A stretch of 64,000 nt of DNA from Lysobacterales bacterium (GTDB lineage: Bacteria; Pseudomonadota; Gammaproteobacteria; Xanthomonadales; Ahniellaceae), in NCBI GenBank assembly GCA_016721845.1, contig JADKHK010000005.1:62001-126000 (forward strand), read 5' to 3'. The position numbers and the translations under genes are program-made. The notes beneath the pieces are model-generated. The model made no database searches, was not told where the DNA came from, and was given only the letters and a program-made list of their open reading frames with translations. Of this stretch, positions 26,467 through 35,880 are shown piece after piece (positions within the stretch are counted from its first letter, which is position 1; the number at the start of each line of letters is the position of its first letter).

Positions 26467-28974
26467 TCAGGCGAGTGCGCGCAGGGTCTCCGCGGGAGGT
26501 GCGGCGACCGTCCGACGTGTGCTGAACCAGCCGGCCGCCAGCACCAGGGCCAGTCCGATCGCGGCGATCTCCAGGCTCAATCGCAGGTTCGGCGTCCACG
26601 GCAATTCCAGCACGCGGACCGCGATGCTGGCGGCGATGCCATTTGCGGCGATCACGGCCACGGCCGCGGCGATCAGGCCGATGACCAGGAATTCGGAGAG
26701 CTGGGCGAGTCGCAACTGGCCACGGCGTGCGCCAAGCACGCGCATCACCGAGCCTTCGCGCAGGCGTTCGTCCTGGCTGGCATGGATCGCCGCGAACAGC
26801 ACCAGCACCCCGGCCGCGAGCGTGAACAGGAACACCAGTTCGACCACTTCGGTGACTTGTTCGACGGTGCCCTTCACCTGCGTCAATACTGCGCCGATGT
26901 CGATCACGCTCAGGTTCGGGAAGCGTTCGATCAATGCGTTCACGGCGCCGCGCTGCGACTCCGGCACGTGCAGGCTGGTGATGTAGCTGGTCGGCAACGT
27001 CGCGATCGTCGCCGGTGTGCCGAGCACGAAGAAGTTCGGGCGGAAACTTTCCCATTTGACCTTGCGCAGGCTGGTGATCGGCGCCTCGACGCGTTGGCCG
27101 CCGACATCGAACGCGACGCGATCGCCGATGTGCCAGCCGAGCGACTTCGCGAAGCCTTCCTCGACCGACCATTGCGCCTGCGCCAGATCGTCCGCGGTCC
27201 ACAGTCGACCGTCGGTGGCGACGTTGTCCTCCGCGAAAGATTCGGTGGCGCTCAGGTTGAACTCGCGCTCGGCCAGACGGCGCGCGCGTTCGCCGCGATC
27301 GTCGTAGTCCTCGCCGCTGACCGCTCGACCGTTCACCGCCGCGAGGCGGCCGCGCACCATCGGGAACAGCGTGGTCTGCGCCAGTCGTTGCTCGACGAGC
27401 AGGGCACGCACGCCGTCGACCTGATCCTGCTGGATATTGATCACGAACTGGTTCGGTGCGTCCTCGGGAATGGACTCGCGCCAGCGTGCCAACAGATCGG
27501 AGCGGACCAGACCGAGCAGCAGCAGCACGGTCAGGCCAAGGCCAATTGCCGCGATCTGCGCCAGGCTCGACGCGGCGCGGCGCGACAGGTTCGCCAGGCC
27601 ATAACGCCAGGCACCGCGCAGACGTCGACGCAATCCACGCAGCGCAAACAGCAGTACGCCCGCGATCGCTGCAAGTGCGATGAAGGCAAGGGCCAGACCC
27701 CCGAGCAGGCTGCTCGCCAGTTGCGCCGAACCCGACTTCCACCACAGCAAGGCGGTCAAGCCGGTCAGTCCGATCAGGGTCGTCAGGAGTGCGCTCGGCT
27801 CGACCAGCGGGATGTCCCGGCGCAGCACGCGTAGCGCCGGCACACGGCGCAAGGCCAGCACCGGTGGCAGCGCGAAACTGAGCAACACGGTGAAGCCGAC
27901 CGCGGCACCGTAAAGTGCCGGCATGGGTCCGGCCACGGGCACGGTGATGCCGAGCGTGCGCTCCAGGCTGCCACCGGCGAACCACTGCAGCGCGAACGCG
28001 AGTGCGATGCCGAGGAATGACGCCAGCAAGGTCAGCAGGATCAGGGCGAGCAAATGCAGCGACGCGATCAGGCGTTGGCTGGCACCAAGGCAACGCAGCA
28101 CTGCGGCATCGTCGAGATGGCGGGCGCTGTGTCGGCGTGCCGCCATCGCCACCGCGATGCTCGCCAGCACCACCGAGACCAGCGCGGCAAGGCCGAGGAA
28201 GCGATCGGCCAGATTGAGCGCACTGCGAATCTCCGGGCGCGCGTCGGCGGCGGTCTCGATCCGCTGCCCGCGACCAAGCAGCGGCGTGGCCGAGCTCACG
28301 AAGCCGCGCACGGCCGACTCGTCTCCGGCCACGACGAGTCGATAGACGATGCGCGCACCGGGCTGCACCAGGCCAGTGGCGTCCAGATCGGCGAGGGGGA
28401 TGAAGACCTTCGGCGCGGTGTTGAAATAGTCGAGCACCGCGTCCGGCTCCTGCACGACCAGCGCCGACAACGTGAATTCGCTGCGCCCGAGCGTGACCCG
28501 ATCGCCGATGCCGAGGCCGAGCGCGTCGGCGCCGGCGCGCGACAACCACGCCGTGCCGGGTTCCGGGGCACCGCGATGGCTGCGCTCGCCACCGTTCGCA
28601 TCGCGCAGGCGATAGGCGCCGCGCAGCGGATAGCCCGCACCGAGCGCGCGCACTTCGCCCAGTTTGAAGGCATCGTCAGCGCGCAACATGCTGTTGAAGG
28701 TCCAGACTTCGCTGCGTTGCAGGCGCGCATCGTTCGCCGCCGCGCGCAGCGGTTCCGGAATCGGTCCGTCGGCGCGCAGCACGGCATCGCCGCCGAGCAG
28801 GCGATTGGCTTCGAGCGCCAGTGCGCGCGTGGCGCGATCGGTCACGAAACCGACCACGGTCACCGCCAGCACCGCCAGCACCAGCGACGCGAACAACACG
28901 CGCAATTCGCCCGAGGCGAGGTCGCGGCGCAATTGCCGCCAGGACAGGCGCAGCAGCGAACGCGTGTGGTTCAT
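26467..28974 (-). CDS. ybbP: YbbP-like ABC transporter permease
   Basis: An 835-residue FtsX/MacB-type permease. Four-helix FtsX units at each end enclose large extracytoplasmic domains; about ten hydrophobic helices in total match YbbP (about 800 residues). It starts at ATG 28974, overlapping the ATPase stop (ATGA), so the two are made together. In the tesA-ybbA-ybbP arrangement known from E. coli the transporter is thought to handle lipid or envelope-related substrates; the substrate is not proven. The 16 residues upstream in frame are inside the ATPase gene and were dropped. Confidence 0.9.
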   Translation of the reverse strand: MNHTRSLLRLSWRQLRRDLASGELRVLFASLVLAVLAVTVVGFVTDRATRALALEANRLLGGDAVLRADGPIPEPLRAAANDARLQRSEVWTFNSMLRADDAFKLGEVRALGAGYPLRGAYRLRDANGGERSHRGAPEPGTAWLSRAGADALGLGIGDRVTLGRSEFTLSALVVQEPDAVLDYFNTAPKVFIPLADLDATGLVQPGARIVYRLVVAGDESAVRGFVSSATPLLGRGQRIETAADARPEIRSALNLADRFLGLAALVSVVLASIAVAMAARRHSARHLDDAAVLRCLGASQRLIASLHLLALILLTLLASFLGIALAFALQWFAGGSLERTLGITVPVAGPMPALYGAAVGFTVLLSFALPPVLALRRVPALRVLRRDIPLVEPSALLTTLIGLTGLTALLWWKSGSAQLASSLLGGLALAFIALAAIAGVLLFALRGLRRRLRGAWRYGLANLSRRAASSLAQIAAIGLGLTVLLLLGLVRSDLLARWRESIPEDAPNQFVINIQQDQVDGVRALLVEQRLAQTTLFPMVRGRLAAVNGRAVSGEDYDDRGERARRLAEREFNLSATESFAEDNVATDGRLWTADDLAQAQWSVEEGFAKSLGWHIGDRVAFDVGGQRVEAPITSLRKVKWESFRPNFFVLGTPATIATLPTSYITSLHVPESQRGAVNALIERFPNLSVIDIGAVLTQVKGTVEQVTEVVELVFLFTLAAGVLVLFAAIHASQDERLREGSVMRVLGARRGQLRLAQLSEFLVIGLIAAAVAVIAANGIAASIAVRVLELPWTPNLRLSLEIAAIGLALVLAAGWFSTRRTVAAPPAETLRALA

Positions 28975-29687
28975 GCGCGTGCGACCAGACGGCCGCCGTC
29001 GAGCCGCAGCTGGCGCGCGCAACGCGCCGCAAGGCGTTCGTCGTGCGTGACCAAAATCAGGGTCGTGCCCTCGGCGCGATTCAGCTCGAACAGCAGCTCG
29101 GCGATGACCTTGCCGGTGGCGGTATCGAGATTGCCGGTGGGCTCGTCGGCGAACAGGATCTGCGGGCGCGTCACGAAGGCGCGTGCGATCGCGACGCGCT
29201 GCTGCTCGCCACCCGACAACTGGCGCGGATAGTGGTCGAGGCGCTCGCCGAGTCCGACGCGCGCGAGGATCTGCCGCGCCGGCGTCTCGGCATCGTCGAC
29301 GCCGGCCAGTTCCAGCGGCAGCATCACGTTCTCGACCGCGGTCAGCGCTGGCAGCAGCTGGAAGTTCTGGAACACGAAGCCGATGCGTTCGCTGCGCAGG
29401 CGGGCGCGGGCGTCTTCGTCGAGCGCGGCGAGGCCGGTGCCACCGATGCGGACATCGCCTTCGCTGGCGACATCGAGCCCGGCGAGCAGGGCCAGCAGTG
29501 TCGACTTGCCTGAACCCGAGGCGCCGACGATCGCCACCGATTCGCCGGCGACGACGCGGAAGGACACGTTCTCGAGAATCGTGAGTTCGCGCCCGGGCAA
29601 GGCCACGCGCCGAGTCAGGCCATGCACGTCGATCAGCAGGGGTGCGGGGTTCACGTCGGCAGTGGCATGCTCGCGTATGGCATTCAT
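28971..29687 (-). CDS. ybbA: YbbA-like ABC transporter ATPase
   Basis: About 238 residues, LolD/MacB subgroup. Walker A GASGSGKST, Q-loop FQNFQLLP, signature LSGGEQQRVAIARAF, Walker B ILFADEPTGNLD and H-loop THD are all intact, so it should hydrolyse ATP for the permease encoded by the overlapping next gene. Start is ambiguous: ATG 29729 would put its first codon over the start codon of divergent tesA, so ATG 29687, which also matches the YbbA N-terminus, is preferred. Confidence 0.92.
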   Translation of the reverse strand: MNAIREHATADVNPAPLLIDVHGLTRRVALPGRELTILENVSFRVVAGESVAIVGASGSGKSTLLALLAGLDVASEGDVRIGGTGLAALDEDARARLRSERIGFVFQNFQLLPALTAVENVMLPLELAGVDDAETPARQILARVGLGERLDHYPRQLSGGEQQRVAIARAFVTRPQILFADEPTGNLDTATGKVIAELLFELNRAEGTTLILVTHDERLAARCARQLRLDGGRLVARA

Positions 29688-29727
29688 CGGCAATTGGGCT
29701 TCGGCAATGGTCAAGGGAATAGGAATC

Positions 29728-30351
29728 ATGCGGTCACTCTCGCAGATTGCAATTCAAGCTTTCGTCATGGTCGTGCTGATCGGTGCGAGCGCCGTGCAGG
29801 CGGCAGCGCCGAAGCGCGTGCTGGTCTTCGGCGATTCACTCTCGGCCGCCTACAACCTCGCGCCGGAGCAGGGCTGGGTGCATCTGCTCGACCAGCAGTT
29901 GCAGACCGAGGGTTGGCGGGTCGCCAATGCCAGCATCAGCGGCGAGACCACGGCCGGCGGTGCGGCGCGCATCGAGGCGGTGCTGGCCGAACAGCAGCCT
30001 GATGTCGTCGTGATCGAGCTCGGCGCCAACGATGGCCTGCGCGGCCTGCCGATTGATCTGGCGAAACAGAACCTCGCGCGCATCCTCACCGCCGCGAAGA
30101 CGCGCAAGGCGAAGCTGCTGCTCGTCGGCATGGAACTGCCGCCGAACTACGGACCGGACTACACCGCGCAGTTCCGCCAGATGTACGTCGATCTCGCCCG
30201 CGACCACGCCGCGACCCTGCTGCCCTTCCTGCTCGCCCCGATCTCGAATGACCGCAGCAATTTCCTCGAAGACAACCTCCATCCCACGGCGGCGGCGCAA
30301 CCGGCGCTGCGCGATCACGTGCTCAAGGCGTTGAAGCCGTTGTTGCAGTGA
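29728..30351 (+). CDS. tesA: Thioesterase I/protease I/lysophospholipase L1 (GDSL hydrolase)
   Basis: A 207-residue exported SGNH hydrolase that cleaves acyl-CoAs and lysophospholipids in the periplasm. Leader peptide to about residue 26 (SAVQA|A). Block I GDSLSAAY with Ser37, block II Gly in SISGETT, block III GANDGLRG, block V DNLHP with the catalytic Asp/His. Length and motifs match TesA. ATG 29728 has AGGA upstream. It diverges from ybbA, as in E. coli, with the two start regions overlapping or nearly so, implying a shared regulatory region inside coding sequence. Confidence 0.93.
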   Translation: MRSLSQIAIQAFVMVVLIGASAVQAAAPKRVLVFGDSLSAAYNLAPEQGWVHLLDQQLQTEGWRVANASISGETTAGGAARIEAVLAEQQPDVVVIELGANDGLRGLPIDLAKQNLARILTAAKTRKAKLLLVGMELPPNYGPDYTAQFRQMYVDLARDHAATLLPFLLAPISNDRSNFLEDNLHPTAAAQPALRDHVLKALKPLLQ

Positions 30352-30356
30352 TCTCT

Positions 30357-30370
30357 CGACCGTTCGGTCG
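30357..30370. terminator. Short hairpin between tesA and a convergent gene
   Basis: CGACC-GTTC-GGTCG lies six bases after the tesA stop in a 22-base convergent gap. No T-tract on either side, so a bidirectional terminator role is only tentative. Confidence 0.35.
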
Positions 30371-30373
30371 TCG

Positions 30374-32269
30374 CTACGATTCGAAGCCGTTTTCGAAAAT
30401 ATCGACTTGCAGCTGCGCCTCGACGGCGCCGATGTCGGCCTGCAGGCTGTTCGTCGGTGGGAAGTCGACGCTGTAGGGGCGTCCGTAGAAGTCGCGATTC
30501 TGGGCGCCAGGCGGGGCGGTACAGGCATCGCGGAGGTCGGCGTGGGTTGGGGAATAGTTGGCGTCAACGCTGAAACTGGCGGCGAGGTTATAGGTTCCGG
30601 TGGCGACGTTGTTGACGACGGTGTGGCCACTGAAGTTCGTGCTGGTGTTTGCGAAATAGCCGCACCAGTAGCGTCGGAAGTTCGTGGTCGGCGTGCCGCC
30701 TTCGAACTCTACTGCGCTCGGCGCGCCGACGGTCGAGCTGAACGCGCTGGACTGGGCGTAGCCGATGCCCGTGTTGTCGACGAGGGGGGTCGAACCGAGG
30801 CGGAAGAACTGGTTCAACGTCGAACGCATGATGATCGTGCTGTTGCGCACATCGACGGCGCCCCCGAATTGCGCCGTGAACAGGGACGACGTGCTCGGAC
30901 TCGTCGAGCGCGGCATGACCGTGTTGTCGTCCAGAATCGAGGCCATCAGGATCACGTCGGCCGTGTCGTCGGCCAGGCCCAATTCCGAACGTGACGTGTT
31001 GCCGTCGATCATGGCGCGGCGCAACTGCAACATGCTGCCCCCGCTCGCGTGCAGCAAGTTGCCCGCGCCCGCATCGACACTGTTGTCGGTGAAGCGCACG
31101 CAGGGCGTGGCGGTGAAAAAGGTGCAGTTCACGGTGTCGCCCGAGGGCGCGACAATCAACTCCATTGCATCCCGTGTGCTCAGTCCGACGAAGCCGTTGC
31201 CGAACTGGCTCGATACATGGAGGTTCCGGAGCAGGAAGCGGCTCTGGCCGGCCGGCGCGGGATTGCCGATATCGCCCCAGGTGCGGCTGCCGATCAGGCA
31301 CAGCGCCGGACTGGCCGTGCCGCCGTTTGCGGCGATCGCGAGCAGGCCGTTGCTGTCGGCGTCGGCCCCGACATGGCGGAAACCATCGGGCTGCACTGGC
31401 AGGACGGTGTCGAGGGTGCCGAAGCCGGCGGCGCAACGGACGCCGCTGCCATTGCTGGTCGACTGGTTGCCGATGATCAGCGCAGCACGGTTGCTGCGCG
31501 GGCGTGGCTGGAATCCGCCGCCGCCTTCGAGCGAGCCGCGGCAGTAGAAGGCCGCGCCTTCGTCGGCCTGGTTGTAGCCGAGGATGCCGTCGCGAAAGAC
31601 GATGCTGGCATGGGTGTCGACACCCGAAGGACTGCCGCAATAGATGCCGCCGCCGCGGTCCATCGCGATGTTGTTGATGACCTCGGCCCCCTCGTCGATA
31701 TAGAGGTCGATGCGTGCGAACGTCGACGTGTTGTTGGTCGGCGACCCGTTCAGCACGATACCGCCGCCGTTCGTCGCGCTTGAGTTGCCGCGGATCTTGG
31801 CGCCGACGCCGAGCAATACCGAGGCCTGACCGGTCACGTACAAACCGCTGTCCTCACCGCCGGTCACGACGATGCGGCGCATCTGGAAGGTCTGCACGCG
31901 GCCATTCAGGACCAGGTCCAGCACCGGGAAGCTGGTGCCGCCGGCACCACTGACCACGGCCAGGTCGGCATCGCTGGCGGTACTGCCGGTCGGTGTGACC
32001 GCCATGCAGTTGTCGTAGCCGCCTTCGATGAATACTGCAGTCTGGTTGACCGTGGGCAAGTAGGTCAGGCCATCGGGCAGGGCGTAATTGCCTTTGTTGA
32101 TGCGGATGGTGTGCGTGCCGGTTTGTGTGCGAATGGCGTTGAAGGCGCTGGTGAGCGTGGCGTCGGTGCAGCCGGTGCCGACACCGACGCGTCGGTTCTG
32201 GTCGGCGGCATGCGCGGGCAAACCGATGCAGAGTGCGAACAGTGGCAACAGGCGGGACAATCGGATCAT
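30374..32269 (-). CDS. Secreted beta-helix-type exoprotein with C-terminal GFE motif
   Basis: A 631-residue exported protein, signal peptide MIRLSRLLPLFALCIGLPAHA. The body consists of repeated short strands rich in N, G, S, T (for example NGGGIVLNGSP, RGGGIYCGSPSG) like Pmp/CSLREA-type right-handed beta-helices, with cysteine residues (GTGC, GGYDNC, YCGYF). It ends in FENGFES (motif 30380-30397). No catalytic residues identified. A surface or secreted structural or adhesive protein is likely but inferred. Convergent with tesA. Confidence 0.82.
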   Translation of the reverse strand: MIRLSRLLPLFALCIGLPAHAADQNRRVGVGTGCTDATLTSAFNAIRTQTGTHTIRINKGNYALPDGLTYLPTVNQTAVFIEGGYDNCMAVTPTGSTASDADLAVVSGAGGTSFPVLDLVLNGRVQTFQMRRIVVTGGEDSGLYVTGQASVLLGVGAKIRGNSSATNGGGIVLNGSPTNNTSTFARIDLYIDEGAEVINNIAMDRGGGIYCGSPSGVDTHASIVFRDGILGYNQADEGAAFYCRGSLEGGGGFQPRPRSNRAALIIGNQSTSNGSGVRCAAGFGTLDTVLPVQPDGFRHVGADADSNGLLAIAANGGTASPALCLIGSRTWGDIGNPAPAGQSRFLLRNLHVSSQFGNGFVGLSTRDAMELIVAPSGDTVNCTFFTATPCVRFTDNSVDAGAGNLLHASGGSMLQLRRAMIDGNTSRSELGLADDTADVILMASILDDNTVMPRSTSPSTSSLFTAQFGGAVDVRNSTIIMRSTLNQFFRLGSTPLVDNTGIGYAQSSAFSSTVGAPSAVEFEGGTPTTNFRRYWCGYFANTSTNFSGHTVVNNVATGTYNLAASFSVDANYSPTHADLRDACTAPPGAQNRDFYGRPYSVDFPPTNSLQADIGAVEAQLQVDIFENGFES

Positions 32270-32405
32270 GACGGCTTCCTCGGCGGCCTGGTGGCCGCAG
32301 GTGCGTGGAGCAGGCGATTGTGTCAGACGATCAAATCATCGCGCAGGATCGGTCAGGCGTGACTTGCGCTGGATCAAGAAACTAGCGTCGAGCCTGGAGT
32401 CTTTC

Positions 32406-33293
32406 GTGAACGCTTCCCACCGCGACCGCTACCTCGCGCGTATGCGCAAGTTGTTGGACTACATCGACGCACATCTCGATGCGTCGCTCGACGTGGCGAC
32501 GATGTCGGCAATCGCGGCGTTTTCGCCGTGCCATTGCCAGCGCCAATTCTCGTCCTTGTTCGGCTTCGGTCTGCATGACTACGTGCAGCGCCTGCGGCTG
32601 ATGCGCGCCGGACGACGATTGGCGTTCCGGACCGATGCGAGCGTCACCGACATCGCTTACGACAGCGGCTACGACCATGCGGAATCGTTCTCGCGGGCGT
32701 TTCGGCGGGTGCTCGGGCAAAGCCCGAGCGCGTTCCGCGAACGTCCCGATTGGGACGCCTGGCGCGAGCTCATCCAGCCTTTGCAGCGCATCCGGAGCCA
32801 GCACATGCCCCAAGTCCTCGGCCTTGCCGACGTCCGCATCATCCGTGTGCCCGACACGCGCATCGCCTTGCTCGAGCATGTCGGTCCGCCGGAACGGATC
32901 GGTGACAGCGTGCGCCGGTTCATCGCGTGGCGGCGTGCGAATCGATTGCCGCCGACGATCAGTGCGACCTACAACATCCTCCACGACGATCCGGAGGACA
33001 CGCCCGGCGAGCGCTTTCGGTTCGGTCTTGCCGCGGCGACCGATCGGGAGATCGACGCGAATGCCGAGGGCGTGGTCGCGAGCCGGATTCCCGGCGGTCG
33101 CTGTGCCGTGCTGCGGCATGTCGGATCGGAAGCCACGCTGGGTCCGTCGATCCGCTTCCTGTTCGCCGAATGGCTGCCCGCGAGCGGCGAAGCCCTGCGC
33201 GACTTCCCGCCCTATCTGCAACGGGTGGCGTTCTATCCGGATGTGCCCGAACATCAAGCGATCAGCGACCTGTTCCTGCCGCTGCGGGACTGA
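32406..33293 (+). CDS. AraC-family regulator with GyrI-like effector domain
   Basis: About 295 residues. The N-terminal part has two helix-turn-helix units of the AraC type (LDVATMSAIAAFSPCHCQRQF and VTDIAYDSGYDHAESFSRAFRR), and the C-terminal half is a GyrI-like small-molecule-binding domain (PDTRIALLEHVGPPERIG onward). Regulators of this build (Rob/SoxS-like plus GyrI) control multidrug or stress genes. GTG 32406 is preceded by TGGAG and gives the family length; the frame is open upstream over the divergent gene's leader and was trimmed. The next gene begins 3 bases after its stop. Confidence 0.88.
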   Translation: MNASHRDRYLARMRKLLDYIDAHLDASLDVATMSAIAAFSPCHCQRQFSSLFGFGLHDYVQRLRLMRAGRRLAFRTDASVTDIAYDSGYDHAESFSRAFRRVLGQSPSAFRERPDWDAWRELIQPLQRIRSQHMPQVLGLADVRIIRVPDTRIALLEHVGPPERIGDSVRRFIAWRRANRLPPTISATYNILHDDPEDTPGERFRFGLAAATDREIDANAEGVVASRIPGGRCAVLRHVGSEATLGPSIRFLFAEWLPASGEALRDFPPYLQRVAFYPDVPEHQAISDLFLPLRD

Positions 33294-33296
33294 ATC

Positions 33297-34253
33297 ATGA
33301 TCGATGCGATGGTCCGTCGTGCGCGCTTGCTGCTGCCGCTGCTGCTGGTCGCGTTGTTGCTGCCGCTCGCTTCGCCCTGGCTGCACGAGCGCGACGGGCG
33401 CATCGCCTGGGTGCTGGACCTCGCCGTGCACTGGCAGTGGCTGTATGCGCTGGCGTTGCTGCCGGTTGTGTCGGTCTGCGCGTTGCGCAGTCGCCGCTGG
33501 CTGATCCTCGCCCCGCTGTCGCTGCTGCCCATGATCACGGCGGCGCCGCGTCTTGGCGATGCGTCTGCAGCATCCGTTGACTCGCATTTCACCGTGGTCA
33601 GCGCCAACGTGCACCTGGCGACGCGAGATCCGCAAGCGCTGTTCGCGTGGCTGGCCGATGCGCCCGCCGATGCGGTAGTCGTGGTCGAGGTATCGCCGGA
33701 TTACGCGCAGGCGCTATCGCGGTGGCCAGATTATCCGTTTCGGGTGATCGAGCCGGCGCTTGATCCGTTCGGGATCGCGGTGTTGTCGCGACACCCTCTT
33801 GCGAACGCTCAGGTGCTGCATGACACCCGCGGACTCGCCTCGATCGACGTCGCGATCGACACGCCGCGAGGTTGCTTGGCGCTGCGCGCACTGCATCCGA
33901 TGCCGCCAATCTCGCCCGAGGACAAAGCCATCCGCGATCGCGAACTCGCCGCTGCCGTCTCCGACCGCTCGCCGTCCGTGCGACCGGCGCTGATCGTCGG
34001 TGATTTCAACGCGACACCGTGGTCGTCCGCGTTCGCGCCGTTTGCACGACAGGGCTGGCGTCGCGCGACTTCGCTGGCGCCGACCTGGCCGGCCTGGGGA
34101 CGCGGGCTGGTCGGCATCCCGATCGACCAGGTGCTGGCCAATGCGGCGTGGCAGAGAGTCGATAGCACCCGTGGTCCCGATCTCGGCTCCGACCACTTTC
34201 CGGTGCGGGTGACACTGGCGCGGGCACCATCGCCGCGCTGCGACGCCGGCTGA
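33297..34253 (+). CDS. Membrane-anchored endonuclease/exonuclease/phosphatase-family protein
   Basis: A 318-residue protein with three N-terminal hydrophobic helices (residues 10-90) followed by an EEP domain facing out: VVSANVHLA at the start strand, E in VVVEVSP, GDFNATPW, and the terminal GSDHFPV with catalytic His. The EEP fold covers DNases, sphingomyelinases and phosphatases; substrate unknown. Coupled to the AraC/GyrI gene (3-base gap). Confidence 0.85.
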   Translation: MIDAMVRRARLLLPLLLVALLLPLASPWLHERDGRIAWVLDLAVHWQWLYALALLPVVSVCALRSRRWLILAPLSLLPMITAAPRLGDASAASVDSHFTVVSANVHLATRDPQALFAWLADAPADAVVVVEVSPDYAQALSRWPDYPFRVIEPALDPFGIAVLSRHPLANAQVLHDTRGLASIDVAIDTPRGCLALRALHPMPPISPEDKAIRDRELAAAVSDRSPSVRPALIVGDFNATPWSSAFAPFARQGWRRATSLAPTWPAWGRGLVGIPIDQVLANAAWQRVDSTRGPDLGSDHFPVRVTLARAPSPRCDAG

Positions 34254-34345
34254 CCGGGTCCGGAACTCCGGTACATCGGCTGCGGTCCACGCGCGGCCAG
34301 GGGCGCCACTGTTACCCTTCCGCCCCCACCGACTGGAGATCGCCG

Positions 34346-35287
34346 ATGAAGATTCGCCCGACCCTGATGCTCGCCATCGTTGCCGCGCTCGCGGCATGTT
34401 CGAATGACGCGCCGTCGTCCGATGTCGCCACCACGGCAGCGCCGCCGGCCGAGGTTGCGCCGACGGCTGCACCGGTCGTGGCCGCCGACCCGATCGATGC
34501 CATCCTCGCCGGCCGCCATCGTTCGGACGAGAACAAGGCGCGGGACCAGTATCGTCATCCCAAGGAGACGCTGGCGTTCTTCGGCATCCAGCCGAACATG
34601 ACGGTGATCGAAATCACGCCGGGCGGCGGCGCCTGGTACACCGAGATCCTCGCGCCGTATCTGCGCGATGCCGGTACCGAAATCGCCGCAATCTGGGACA
34701 CCACCGCAGCGGACGCGCCCGGCTACTACAAGAAGAACAACGAGCAGCTGGCAGCGAAGCTGGCCAGCGATCCGGCGTACTACGATCGCGTCGCACTGCG
34801 CACCTTCGACACCAAGGCGCCGGCCTTCGGCGACCCGGATTCGGCCGATGCCGTGGTCACGTTCCGCAATGTCCACAACTGGACCATGGACGGCAATGAC
34901 GGCGACTACTTCAAGGCCTTCTACAGCGTGCTCAAGCCAGGTGGCGTGCTGGGCGTGGTCGAGCACCGCGCGAACCCGGGTACGACGCTCGAAGCGACCA
35001 AGGAAACCGGGTATCTCACCGAGGACTACGTGATCGGCCTGGCCACTGCCGCCGGTTTCGTGCTTGAGGAGAAGAGCGAGATCAATGCCAACCCGAAGGA
35101 CACCAAGGACCATCCGGAAGGTGTGTGGACGCTGCCGCCGAGTTTCGCGCTGAAGGACAAGGATCGCGAGAAGTACGCCGCGATCGGCGAGTCCGACCGC
35201 ATGACCCTGCGCTTCCGCAAGCCCTCCGAAGGCGCCGATGGTGAAGCACCGGCCGACGCCGCGACGGCACCTCCGGCCGGCGGTTGA
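34346..35287 (+). CDS. Predicted lipoprotein class I methyltransferase (COG4798-like)
   Basis: A 313-residue protein with a lipobox (LAAC, Cys18) and a low-complexity Ala/Pro/Thr linker (residues 19-48). The body resembles a SAM-dependent methyltransferase: [13 protein letters not shown] (motif I), FRNVHNW and [13 protein letters not shown] (motif post I/IV). A lipid-anchored methyltransferase is unusual because SAM is cytosolic; the family is nevertheless annotated with signal peptides. The ATG is preceded by GGAG. Its TGA overlaps the TTG of rluE. The C-terminal tail is Pro/Ala-rich. Confidence 0.8.
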   Translation: MKIRPTLMLAIVAALAACSNDAPSSDVATTAAPPAEVAPTAAPVVAADPIDAILAGRHRSDENKARDQYRHPKETLAFFGIQPNMTVIEITPGGGAWYTEILAPYLRDAGTEIAAIWDTTAADAPGYYKKNNEQLAAKLASDPAYYDRVALRTFDTKAPAFGDPDSADAVVTFRNVHNWTMDGNDGDYFKAFYSVLKPGGVLGVVEHRANPGTTLEATKETGYLTEDYVIGLATAAGFVLEEKSEINANPKDTKDHPEGVWTLPPSFALKDKDREKYAAIGESDRMTLRFRKPSEGADGEAPADAATAPPAGG

Positions 35288-35871
35288 TCGTCCTGTTCAA
35301 CAAGCCTTACGACGTGCTCTGCCAGTTCACCGACGGGCAGGGCCGTCGCGTTTTGGGTGACTTCATCAATGTGCCCGGCGTCTATCCCGCCGGGCGACTG
35401 GATCGCGATTCCGAAGGCCTGCTCGTGCTCACCGATGATGGCGCGTTGGCGCATCGGCTGACCGATCCGAGACACGCGCATCGCAAGACTTACCGCGTGC
35501 AGGTCGAAGGCGATCCGCGCGATGAACAACTCGATGCCCTGCGTCGCGGCGTGCAATTGAACGATGGGCCAACACGCCCGGCCGACGTCCGTCGCATCGA
35601 CGCGCCGCCGGGACTGTGGCCGCGCGATCCGCCGATCCGCGTGCGCCAGTCGGTGCCGGATGCCTGGATCGAACTCACGATCAGCGAAGGCCGCAACCGC
35701 CAGGTCCGGCGCATGACCGCCGCAGTCGGATTGCCGACGCTGCGACTGATTCGCGTCGCCAGCGGCGACTACACGCTCGACGACCTGCAGCCTGGCGCGT
35801 GCCGCATCATCGATCCGCGCCCGACACCGCGACCAAGGCCCCGCCGCACGCCGGAGCGCCGCACGCGTTGA
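35284..35871 (+). CDS. rluE: 23S rRNA pseudouridine synthase RluE
   Basis: A 195-residue RsuA-family synthase, converting U2457 of 23S rRNA to pseudouridine. The catalytic Asp sits in [10 protein letters not shown]; the start [12 protein letters not shown] and the GRNRQVRRM signature are those of RluE (not RluB, which carries an S4 domain). The frame starts at TTG 35284, overlapping the preceding stop; no ATG lies in the right place. A Pro/Arg-rich basic C-terminal tail likely contacts rRNA. Confidence 0.9.
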   Translation: MIVLFNKPYDVLCQFTDGQGRRVLGDFINVPGVYPAGRLDRDSEGLLVLTDDGALAHRLTDPRHAHRKTYRVQVEGDPRDEQLDALRRGVQLNDGPTRPADVRRIDAPPGLWPRDPPIRVRQSVPDAWIELTISEGRNRQVRRMTAAVGLPTLRLIRVASGDYTLDDLQPGACRIIDPRPTPRPRPRRTPERRTR

Positions 35872-35880
35872 CGCGTCGGG

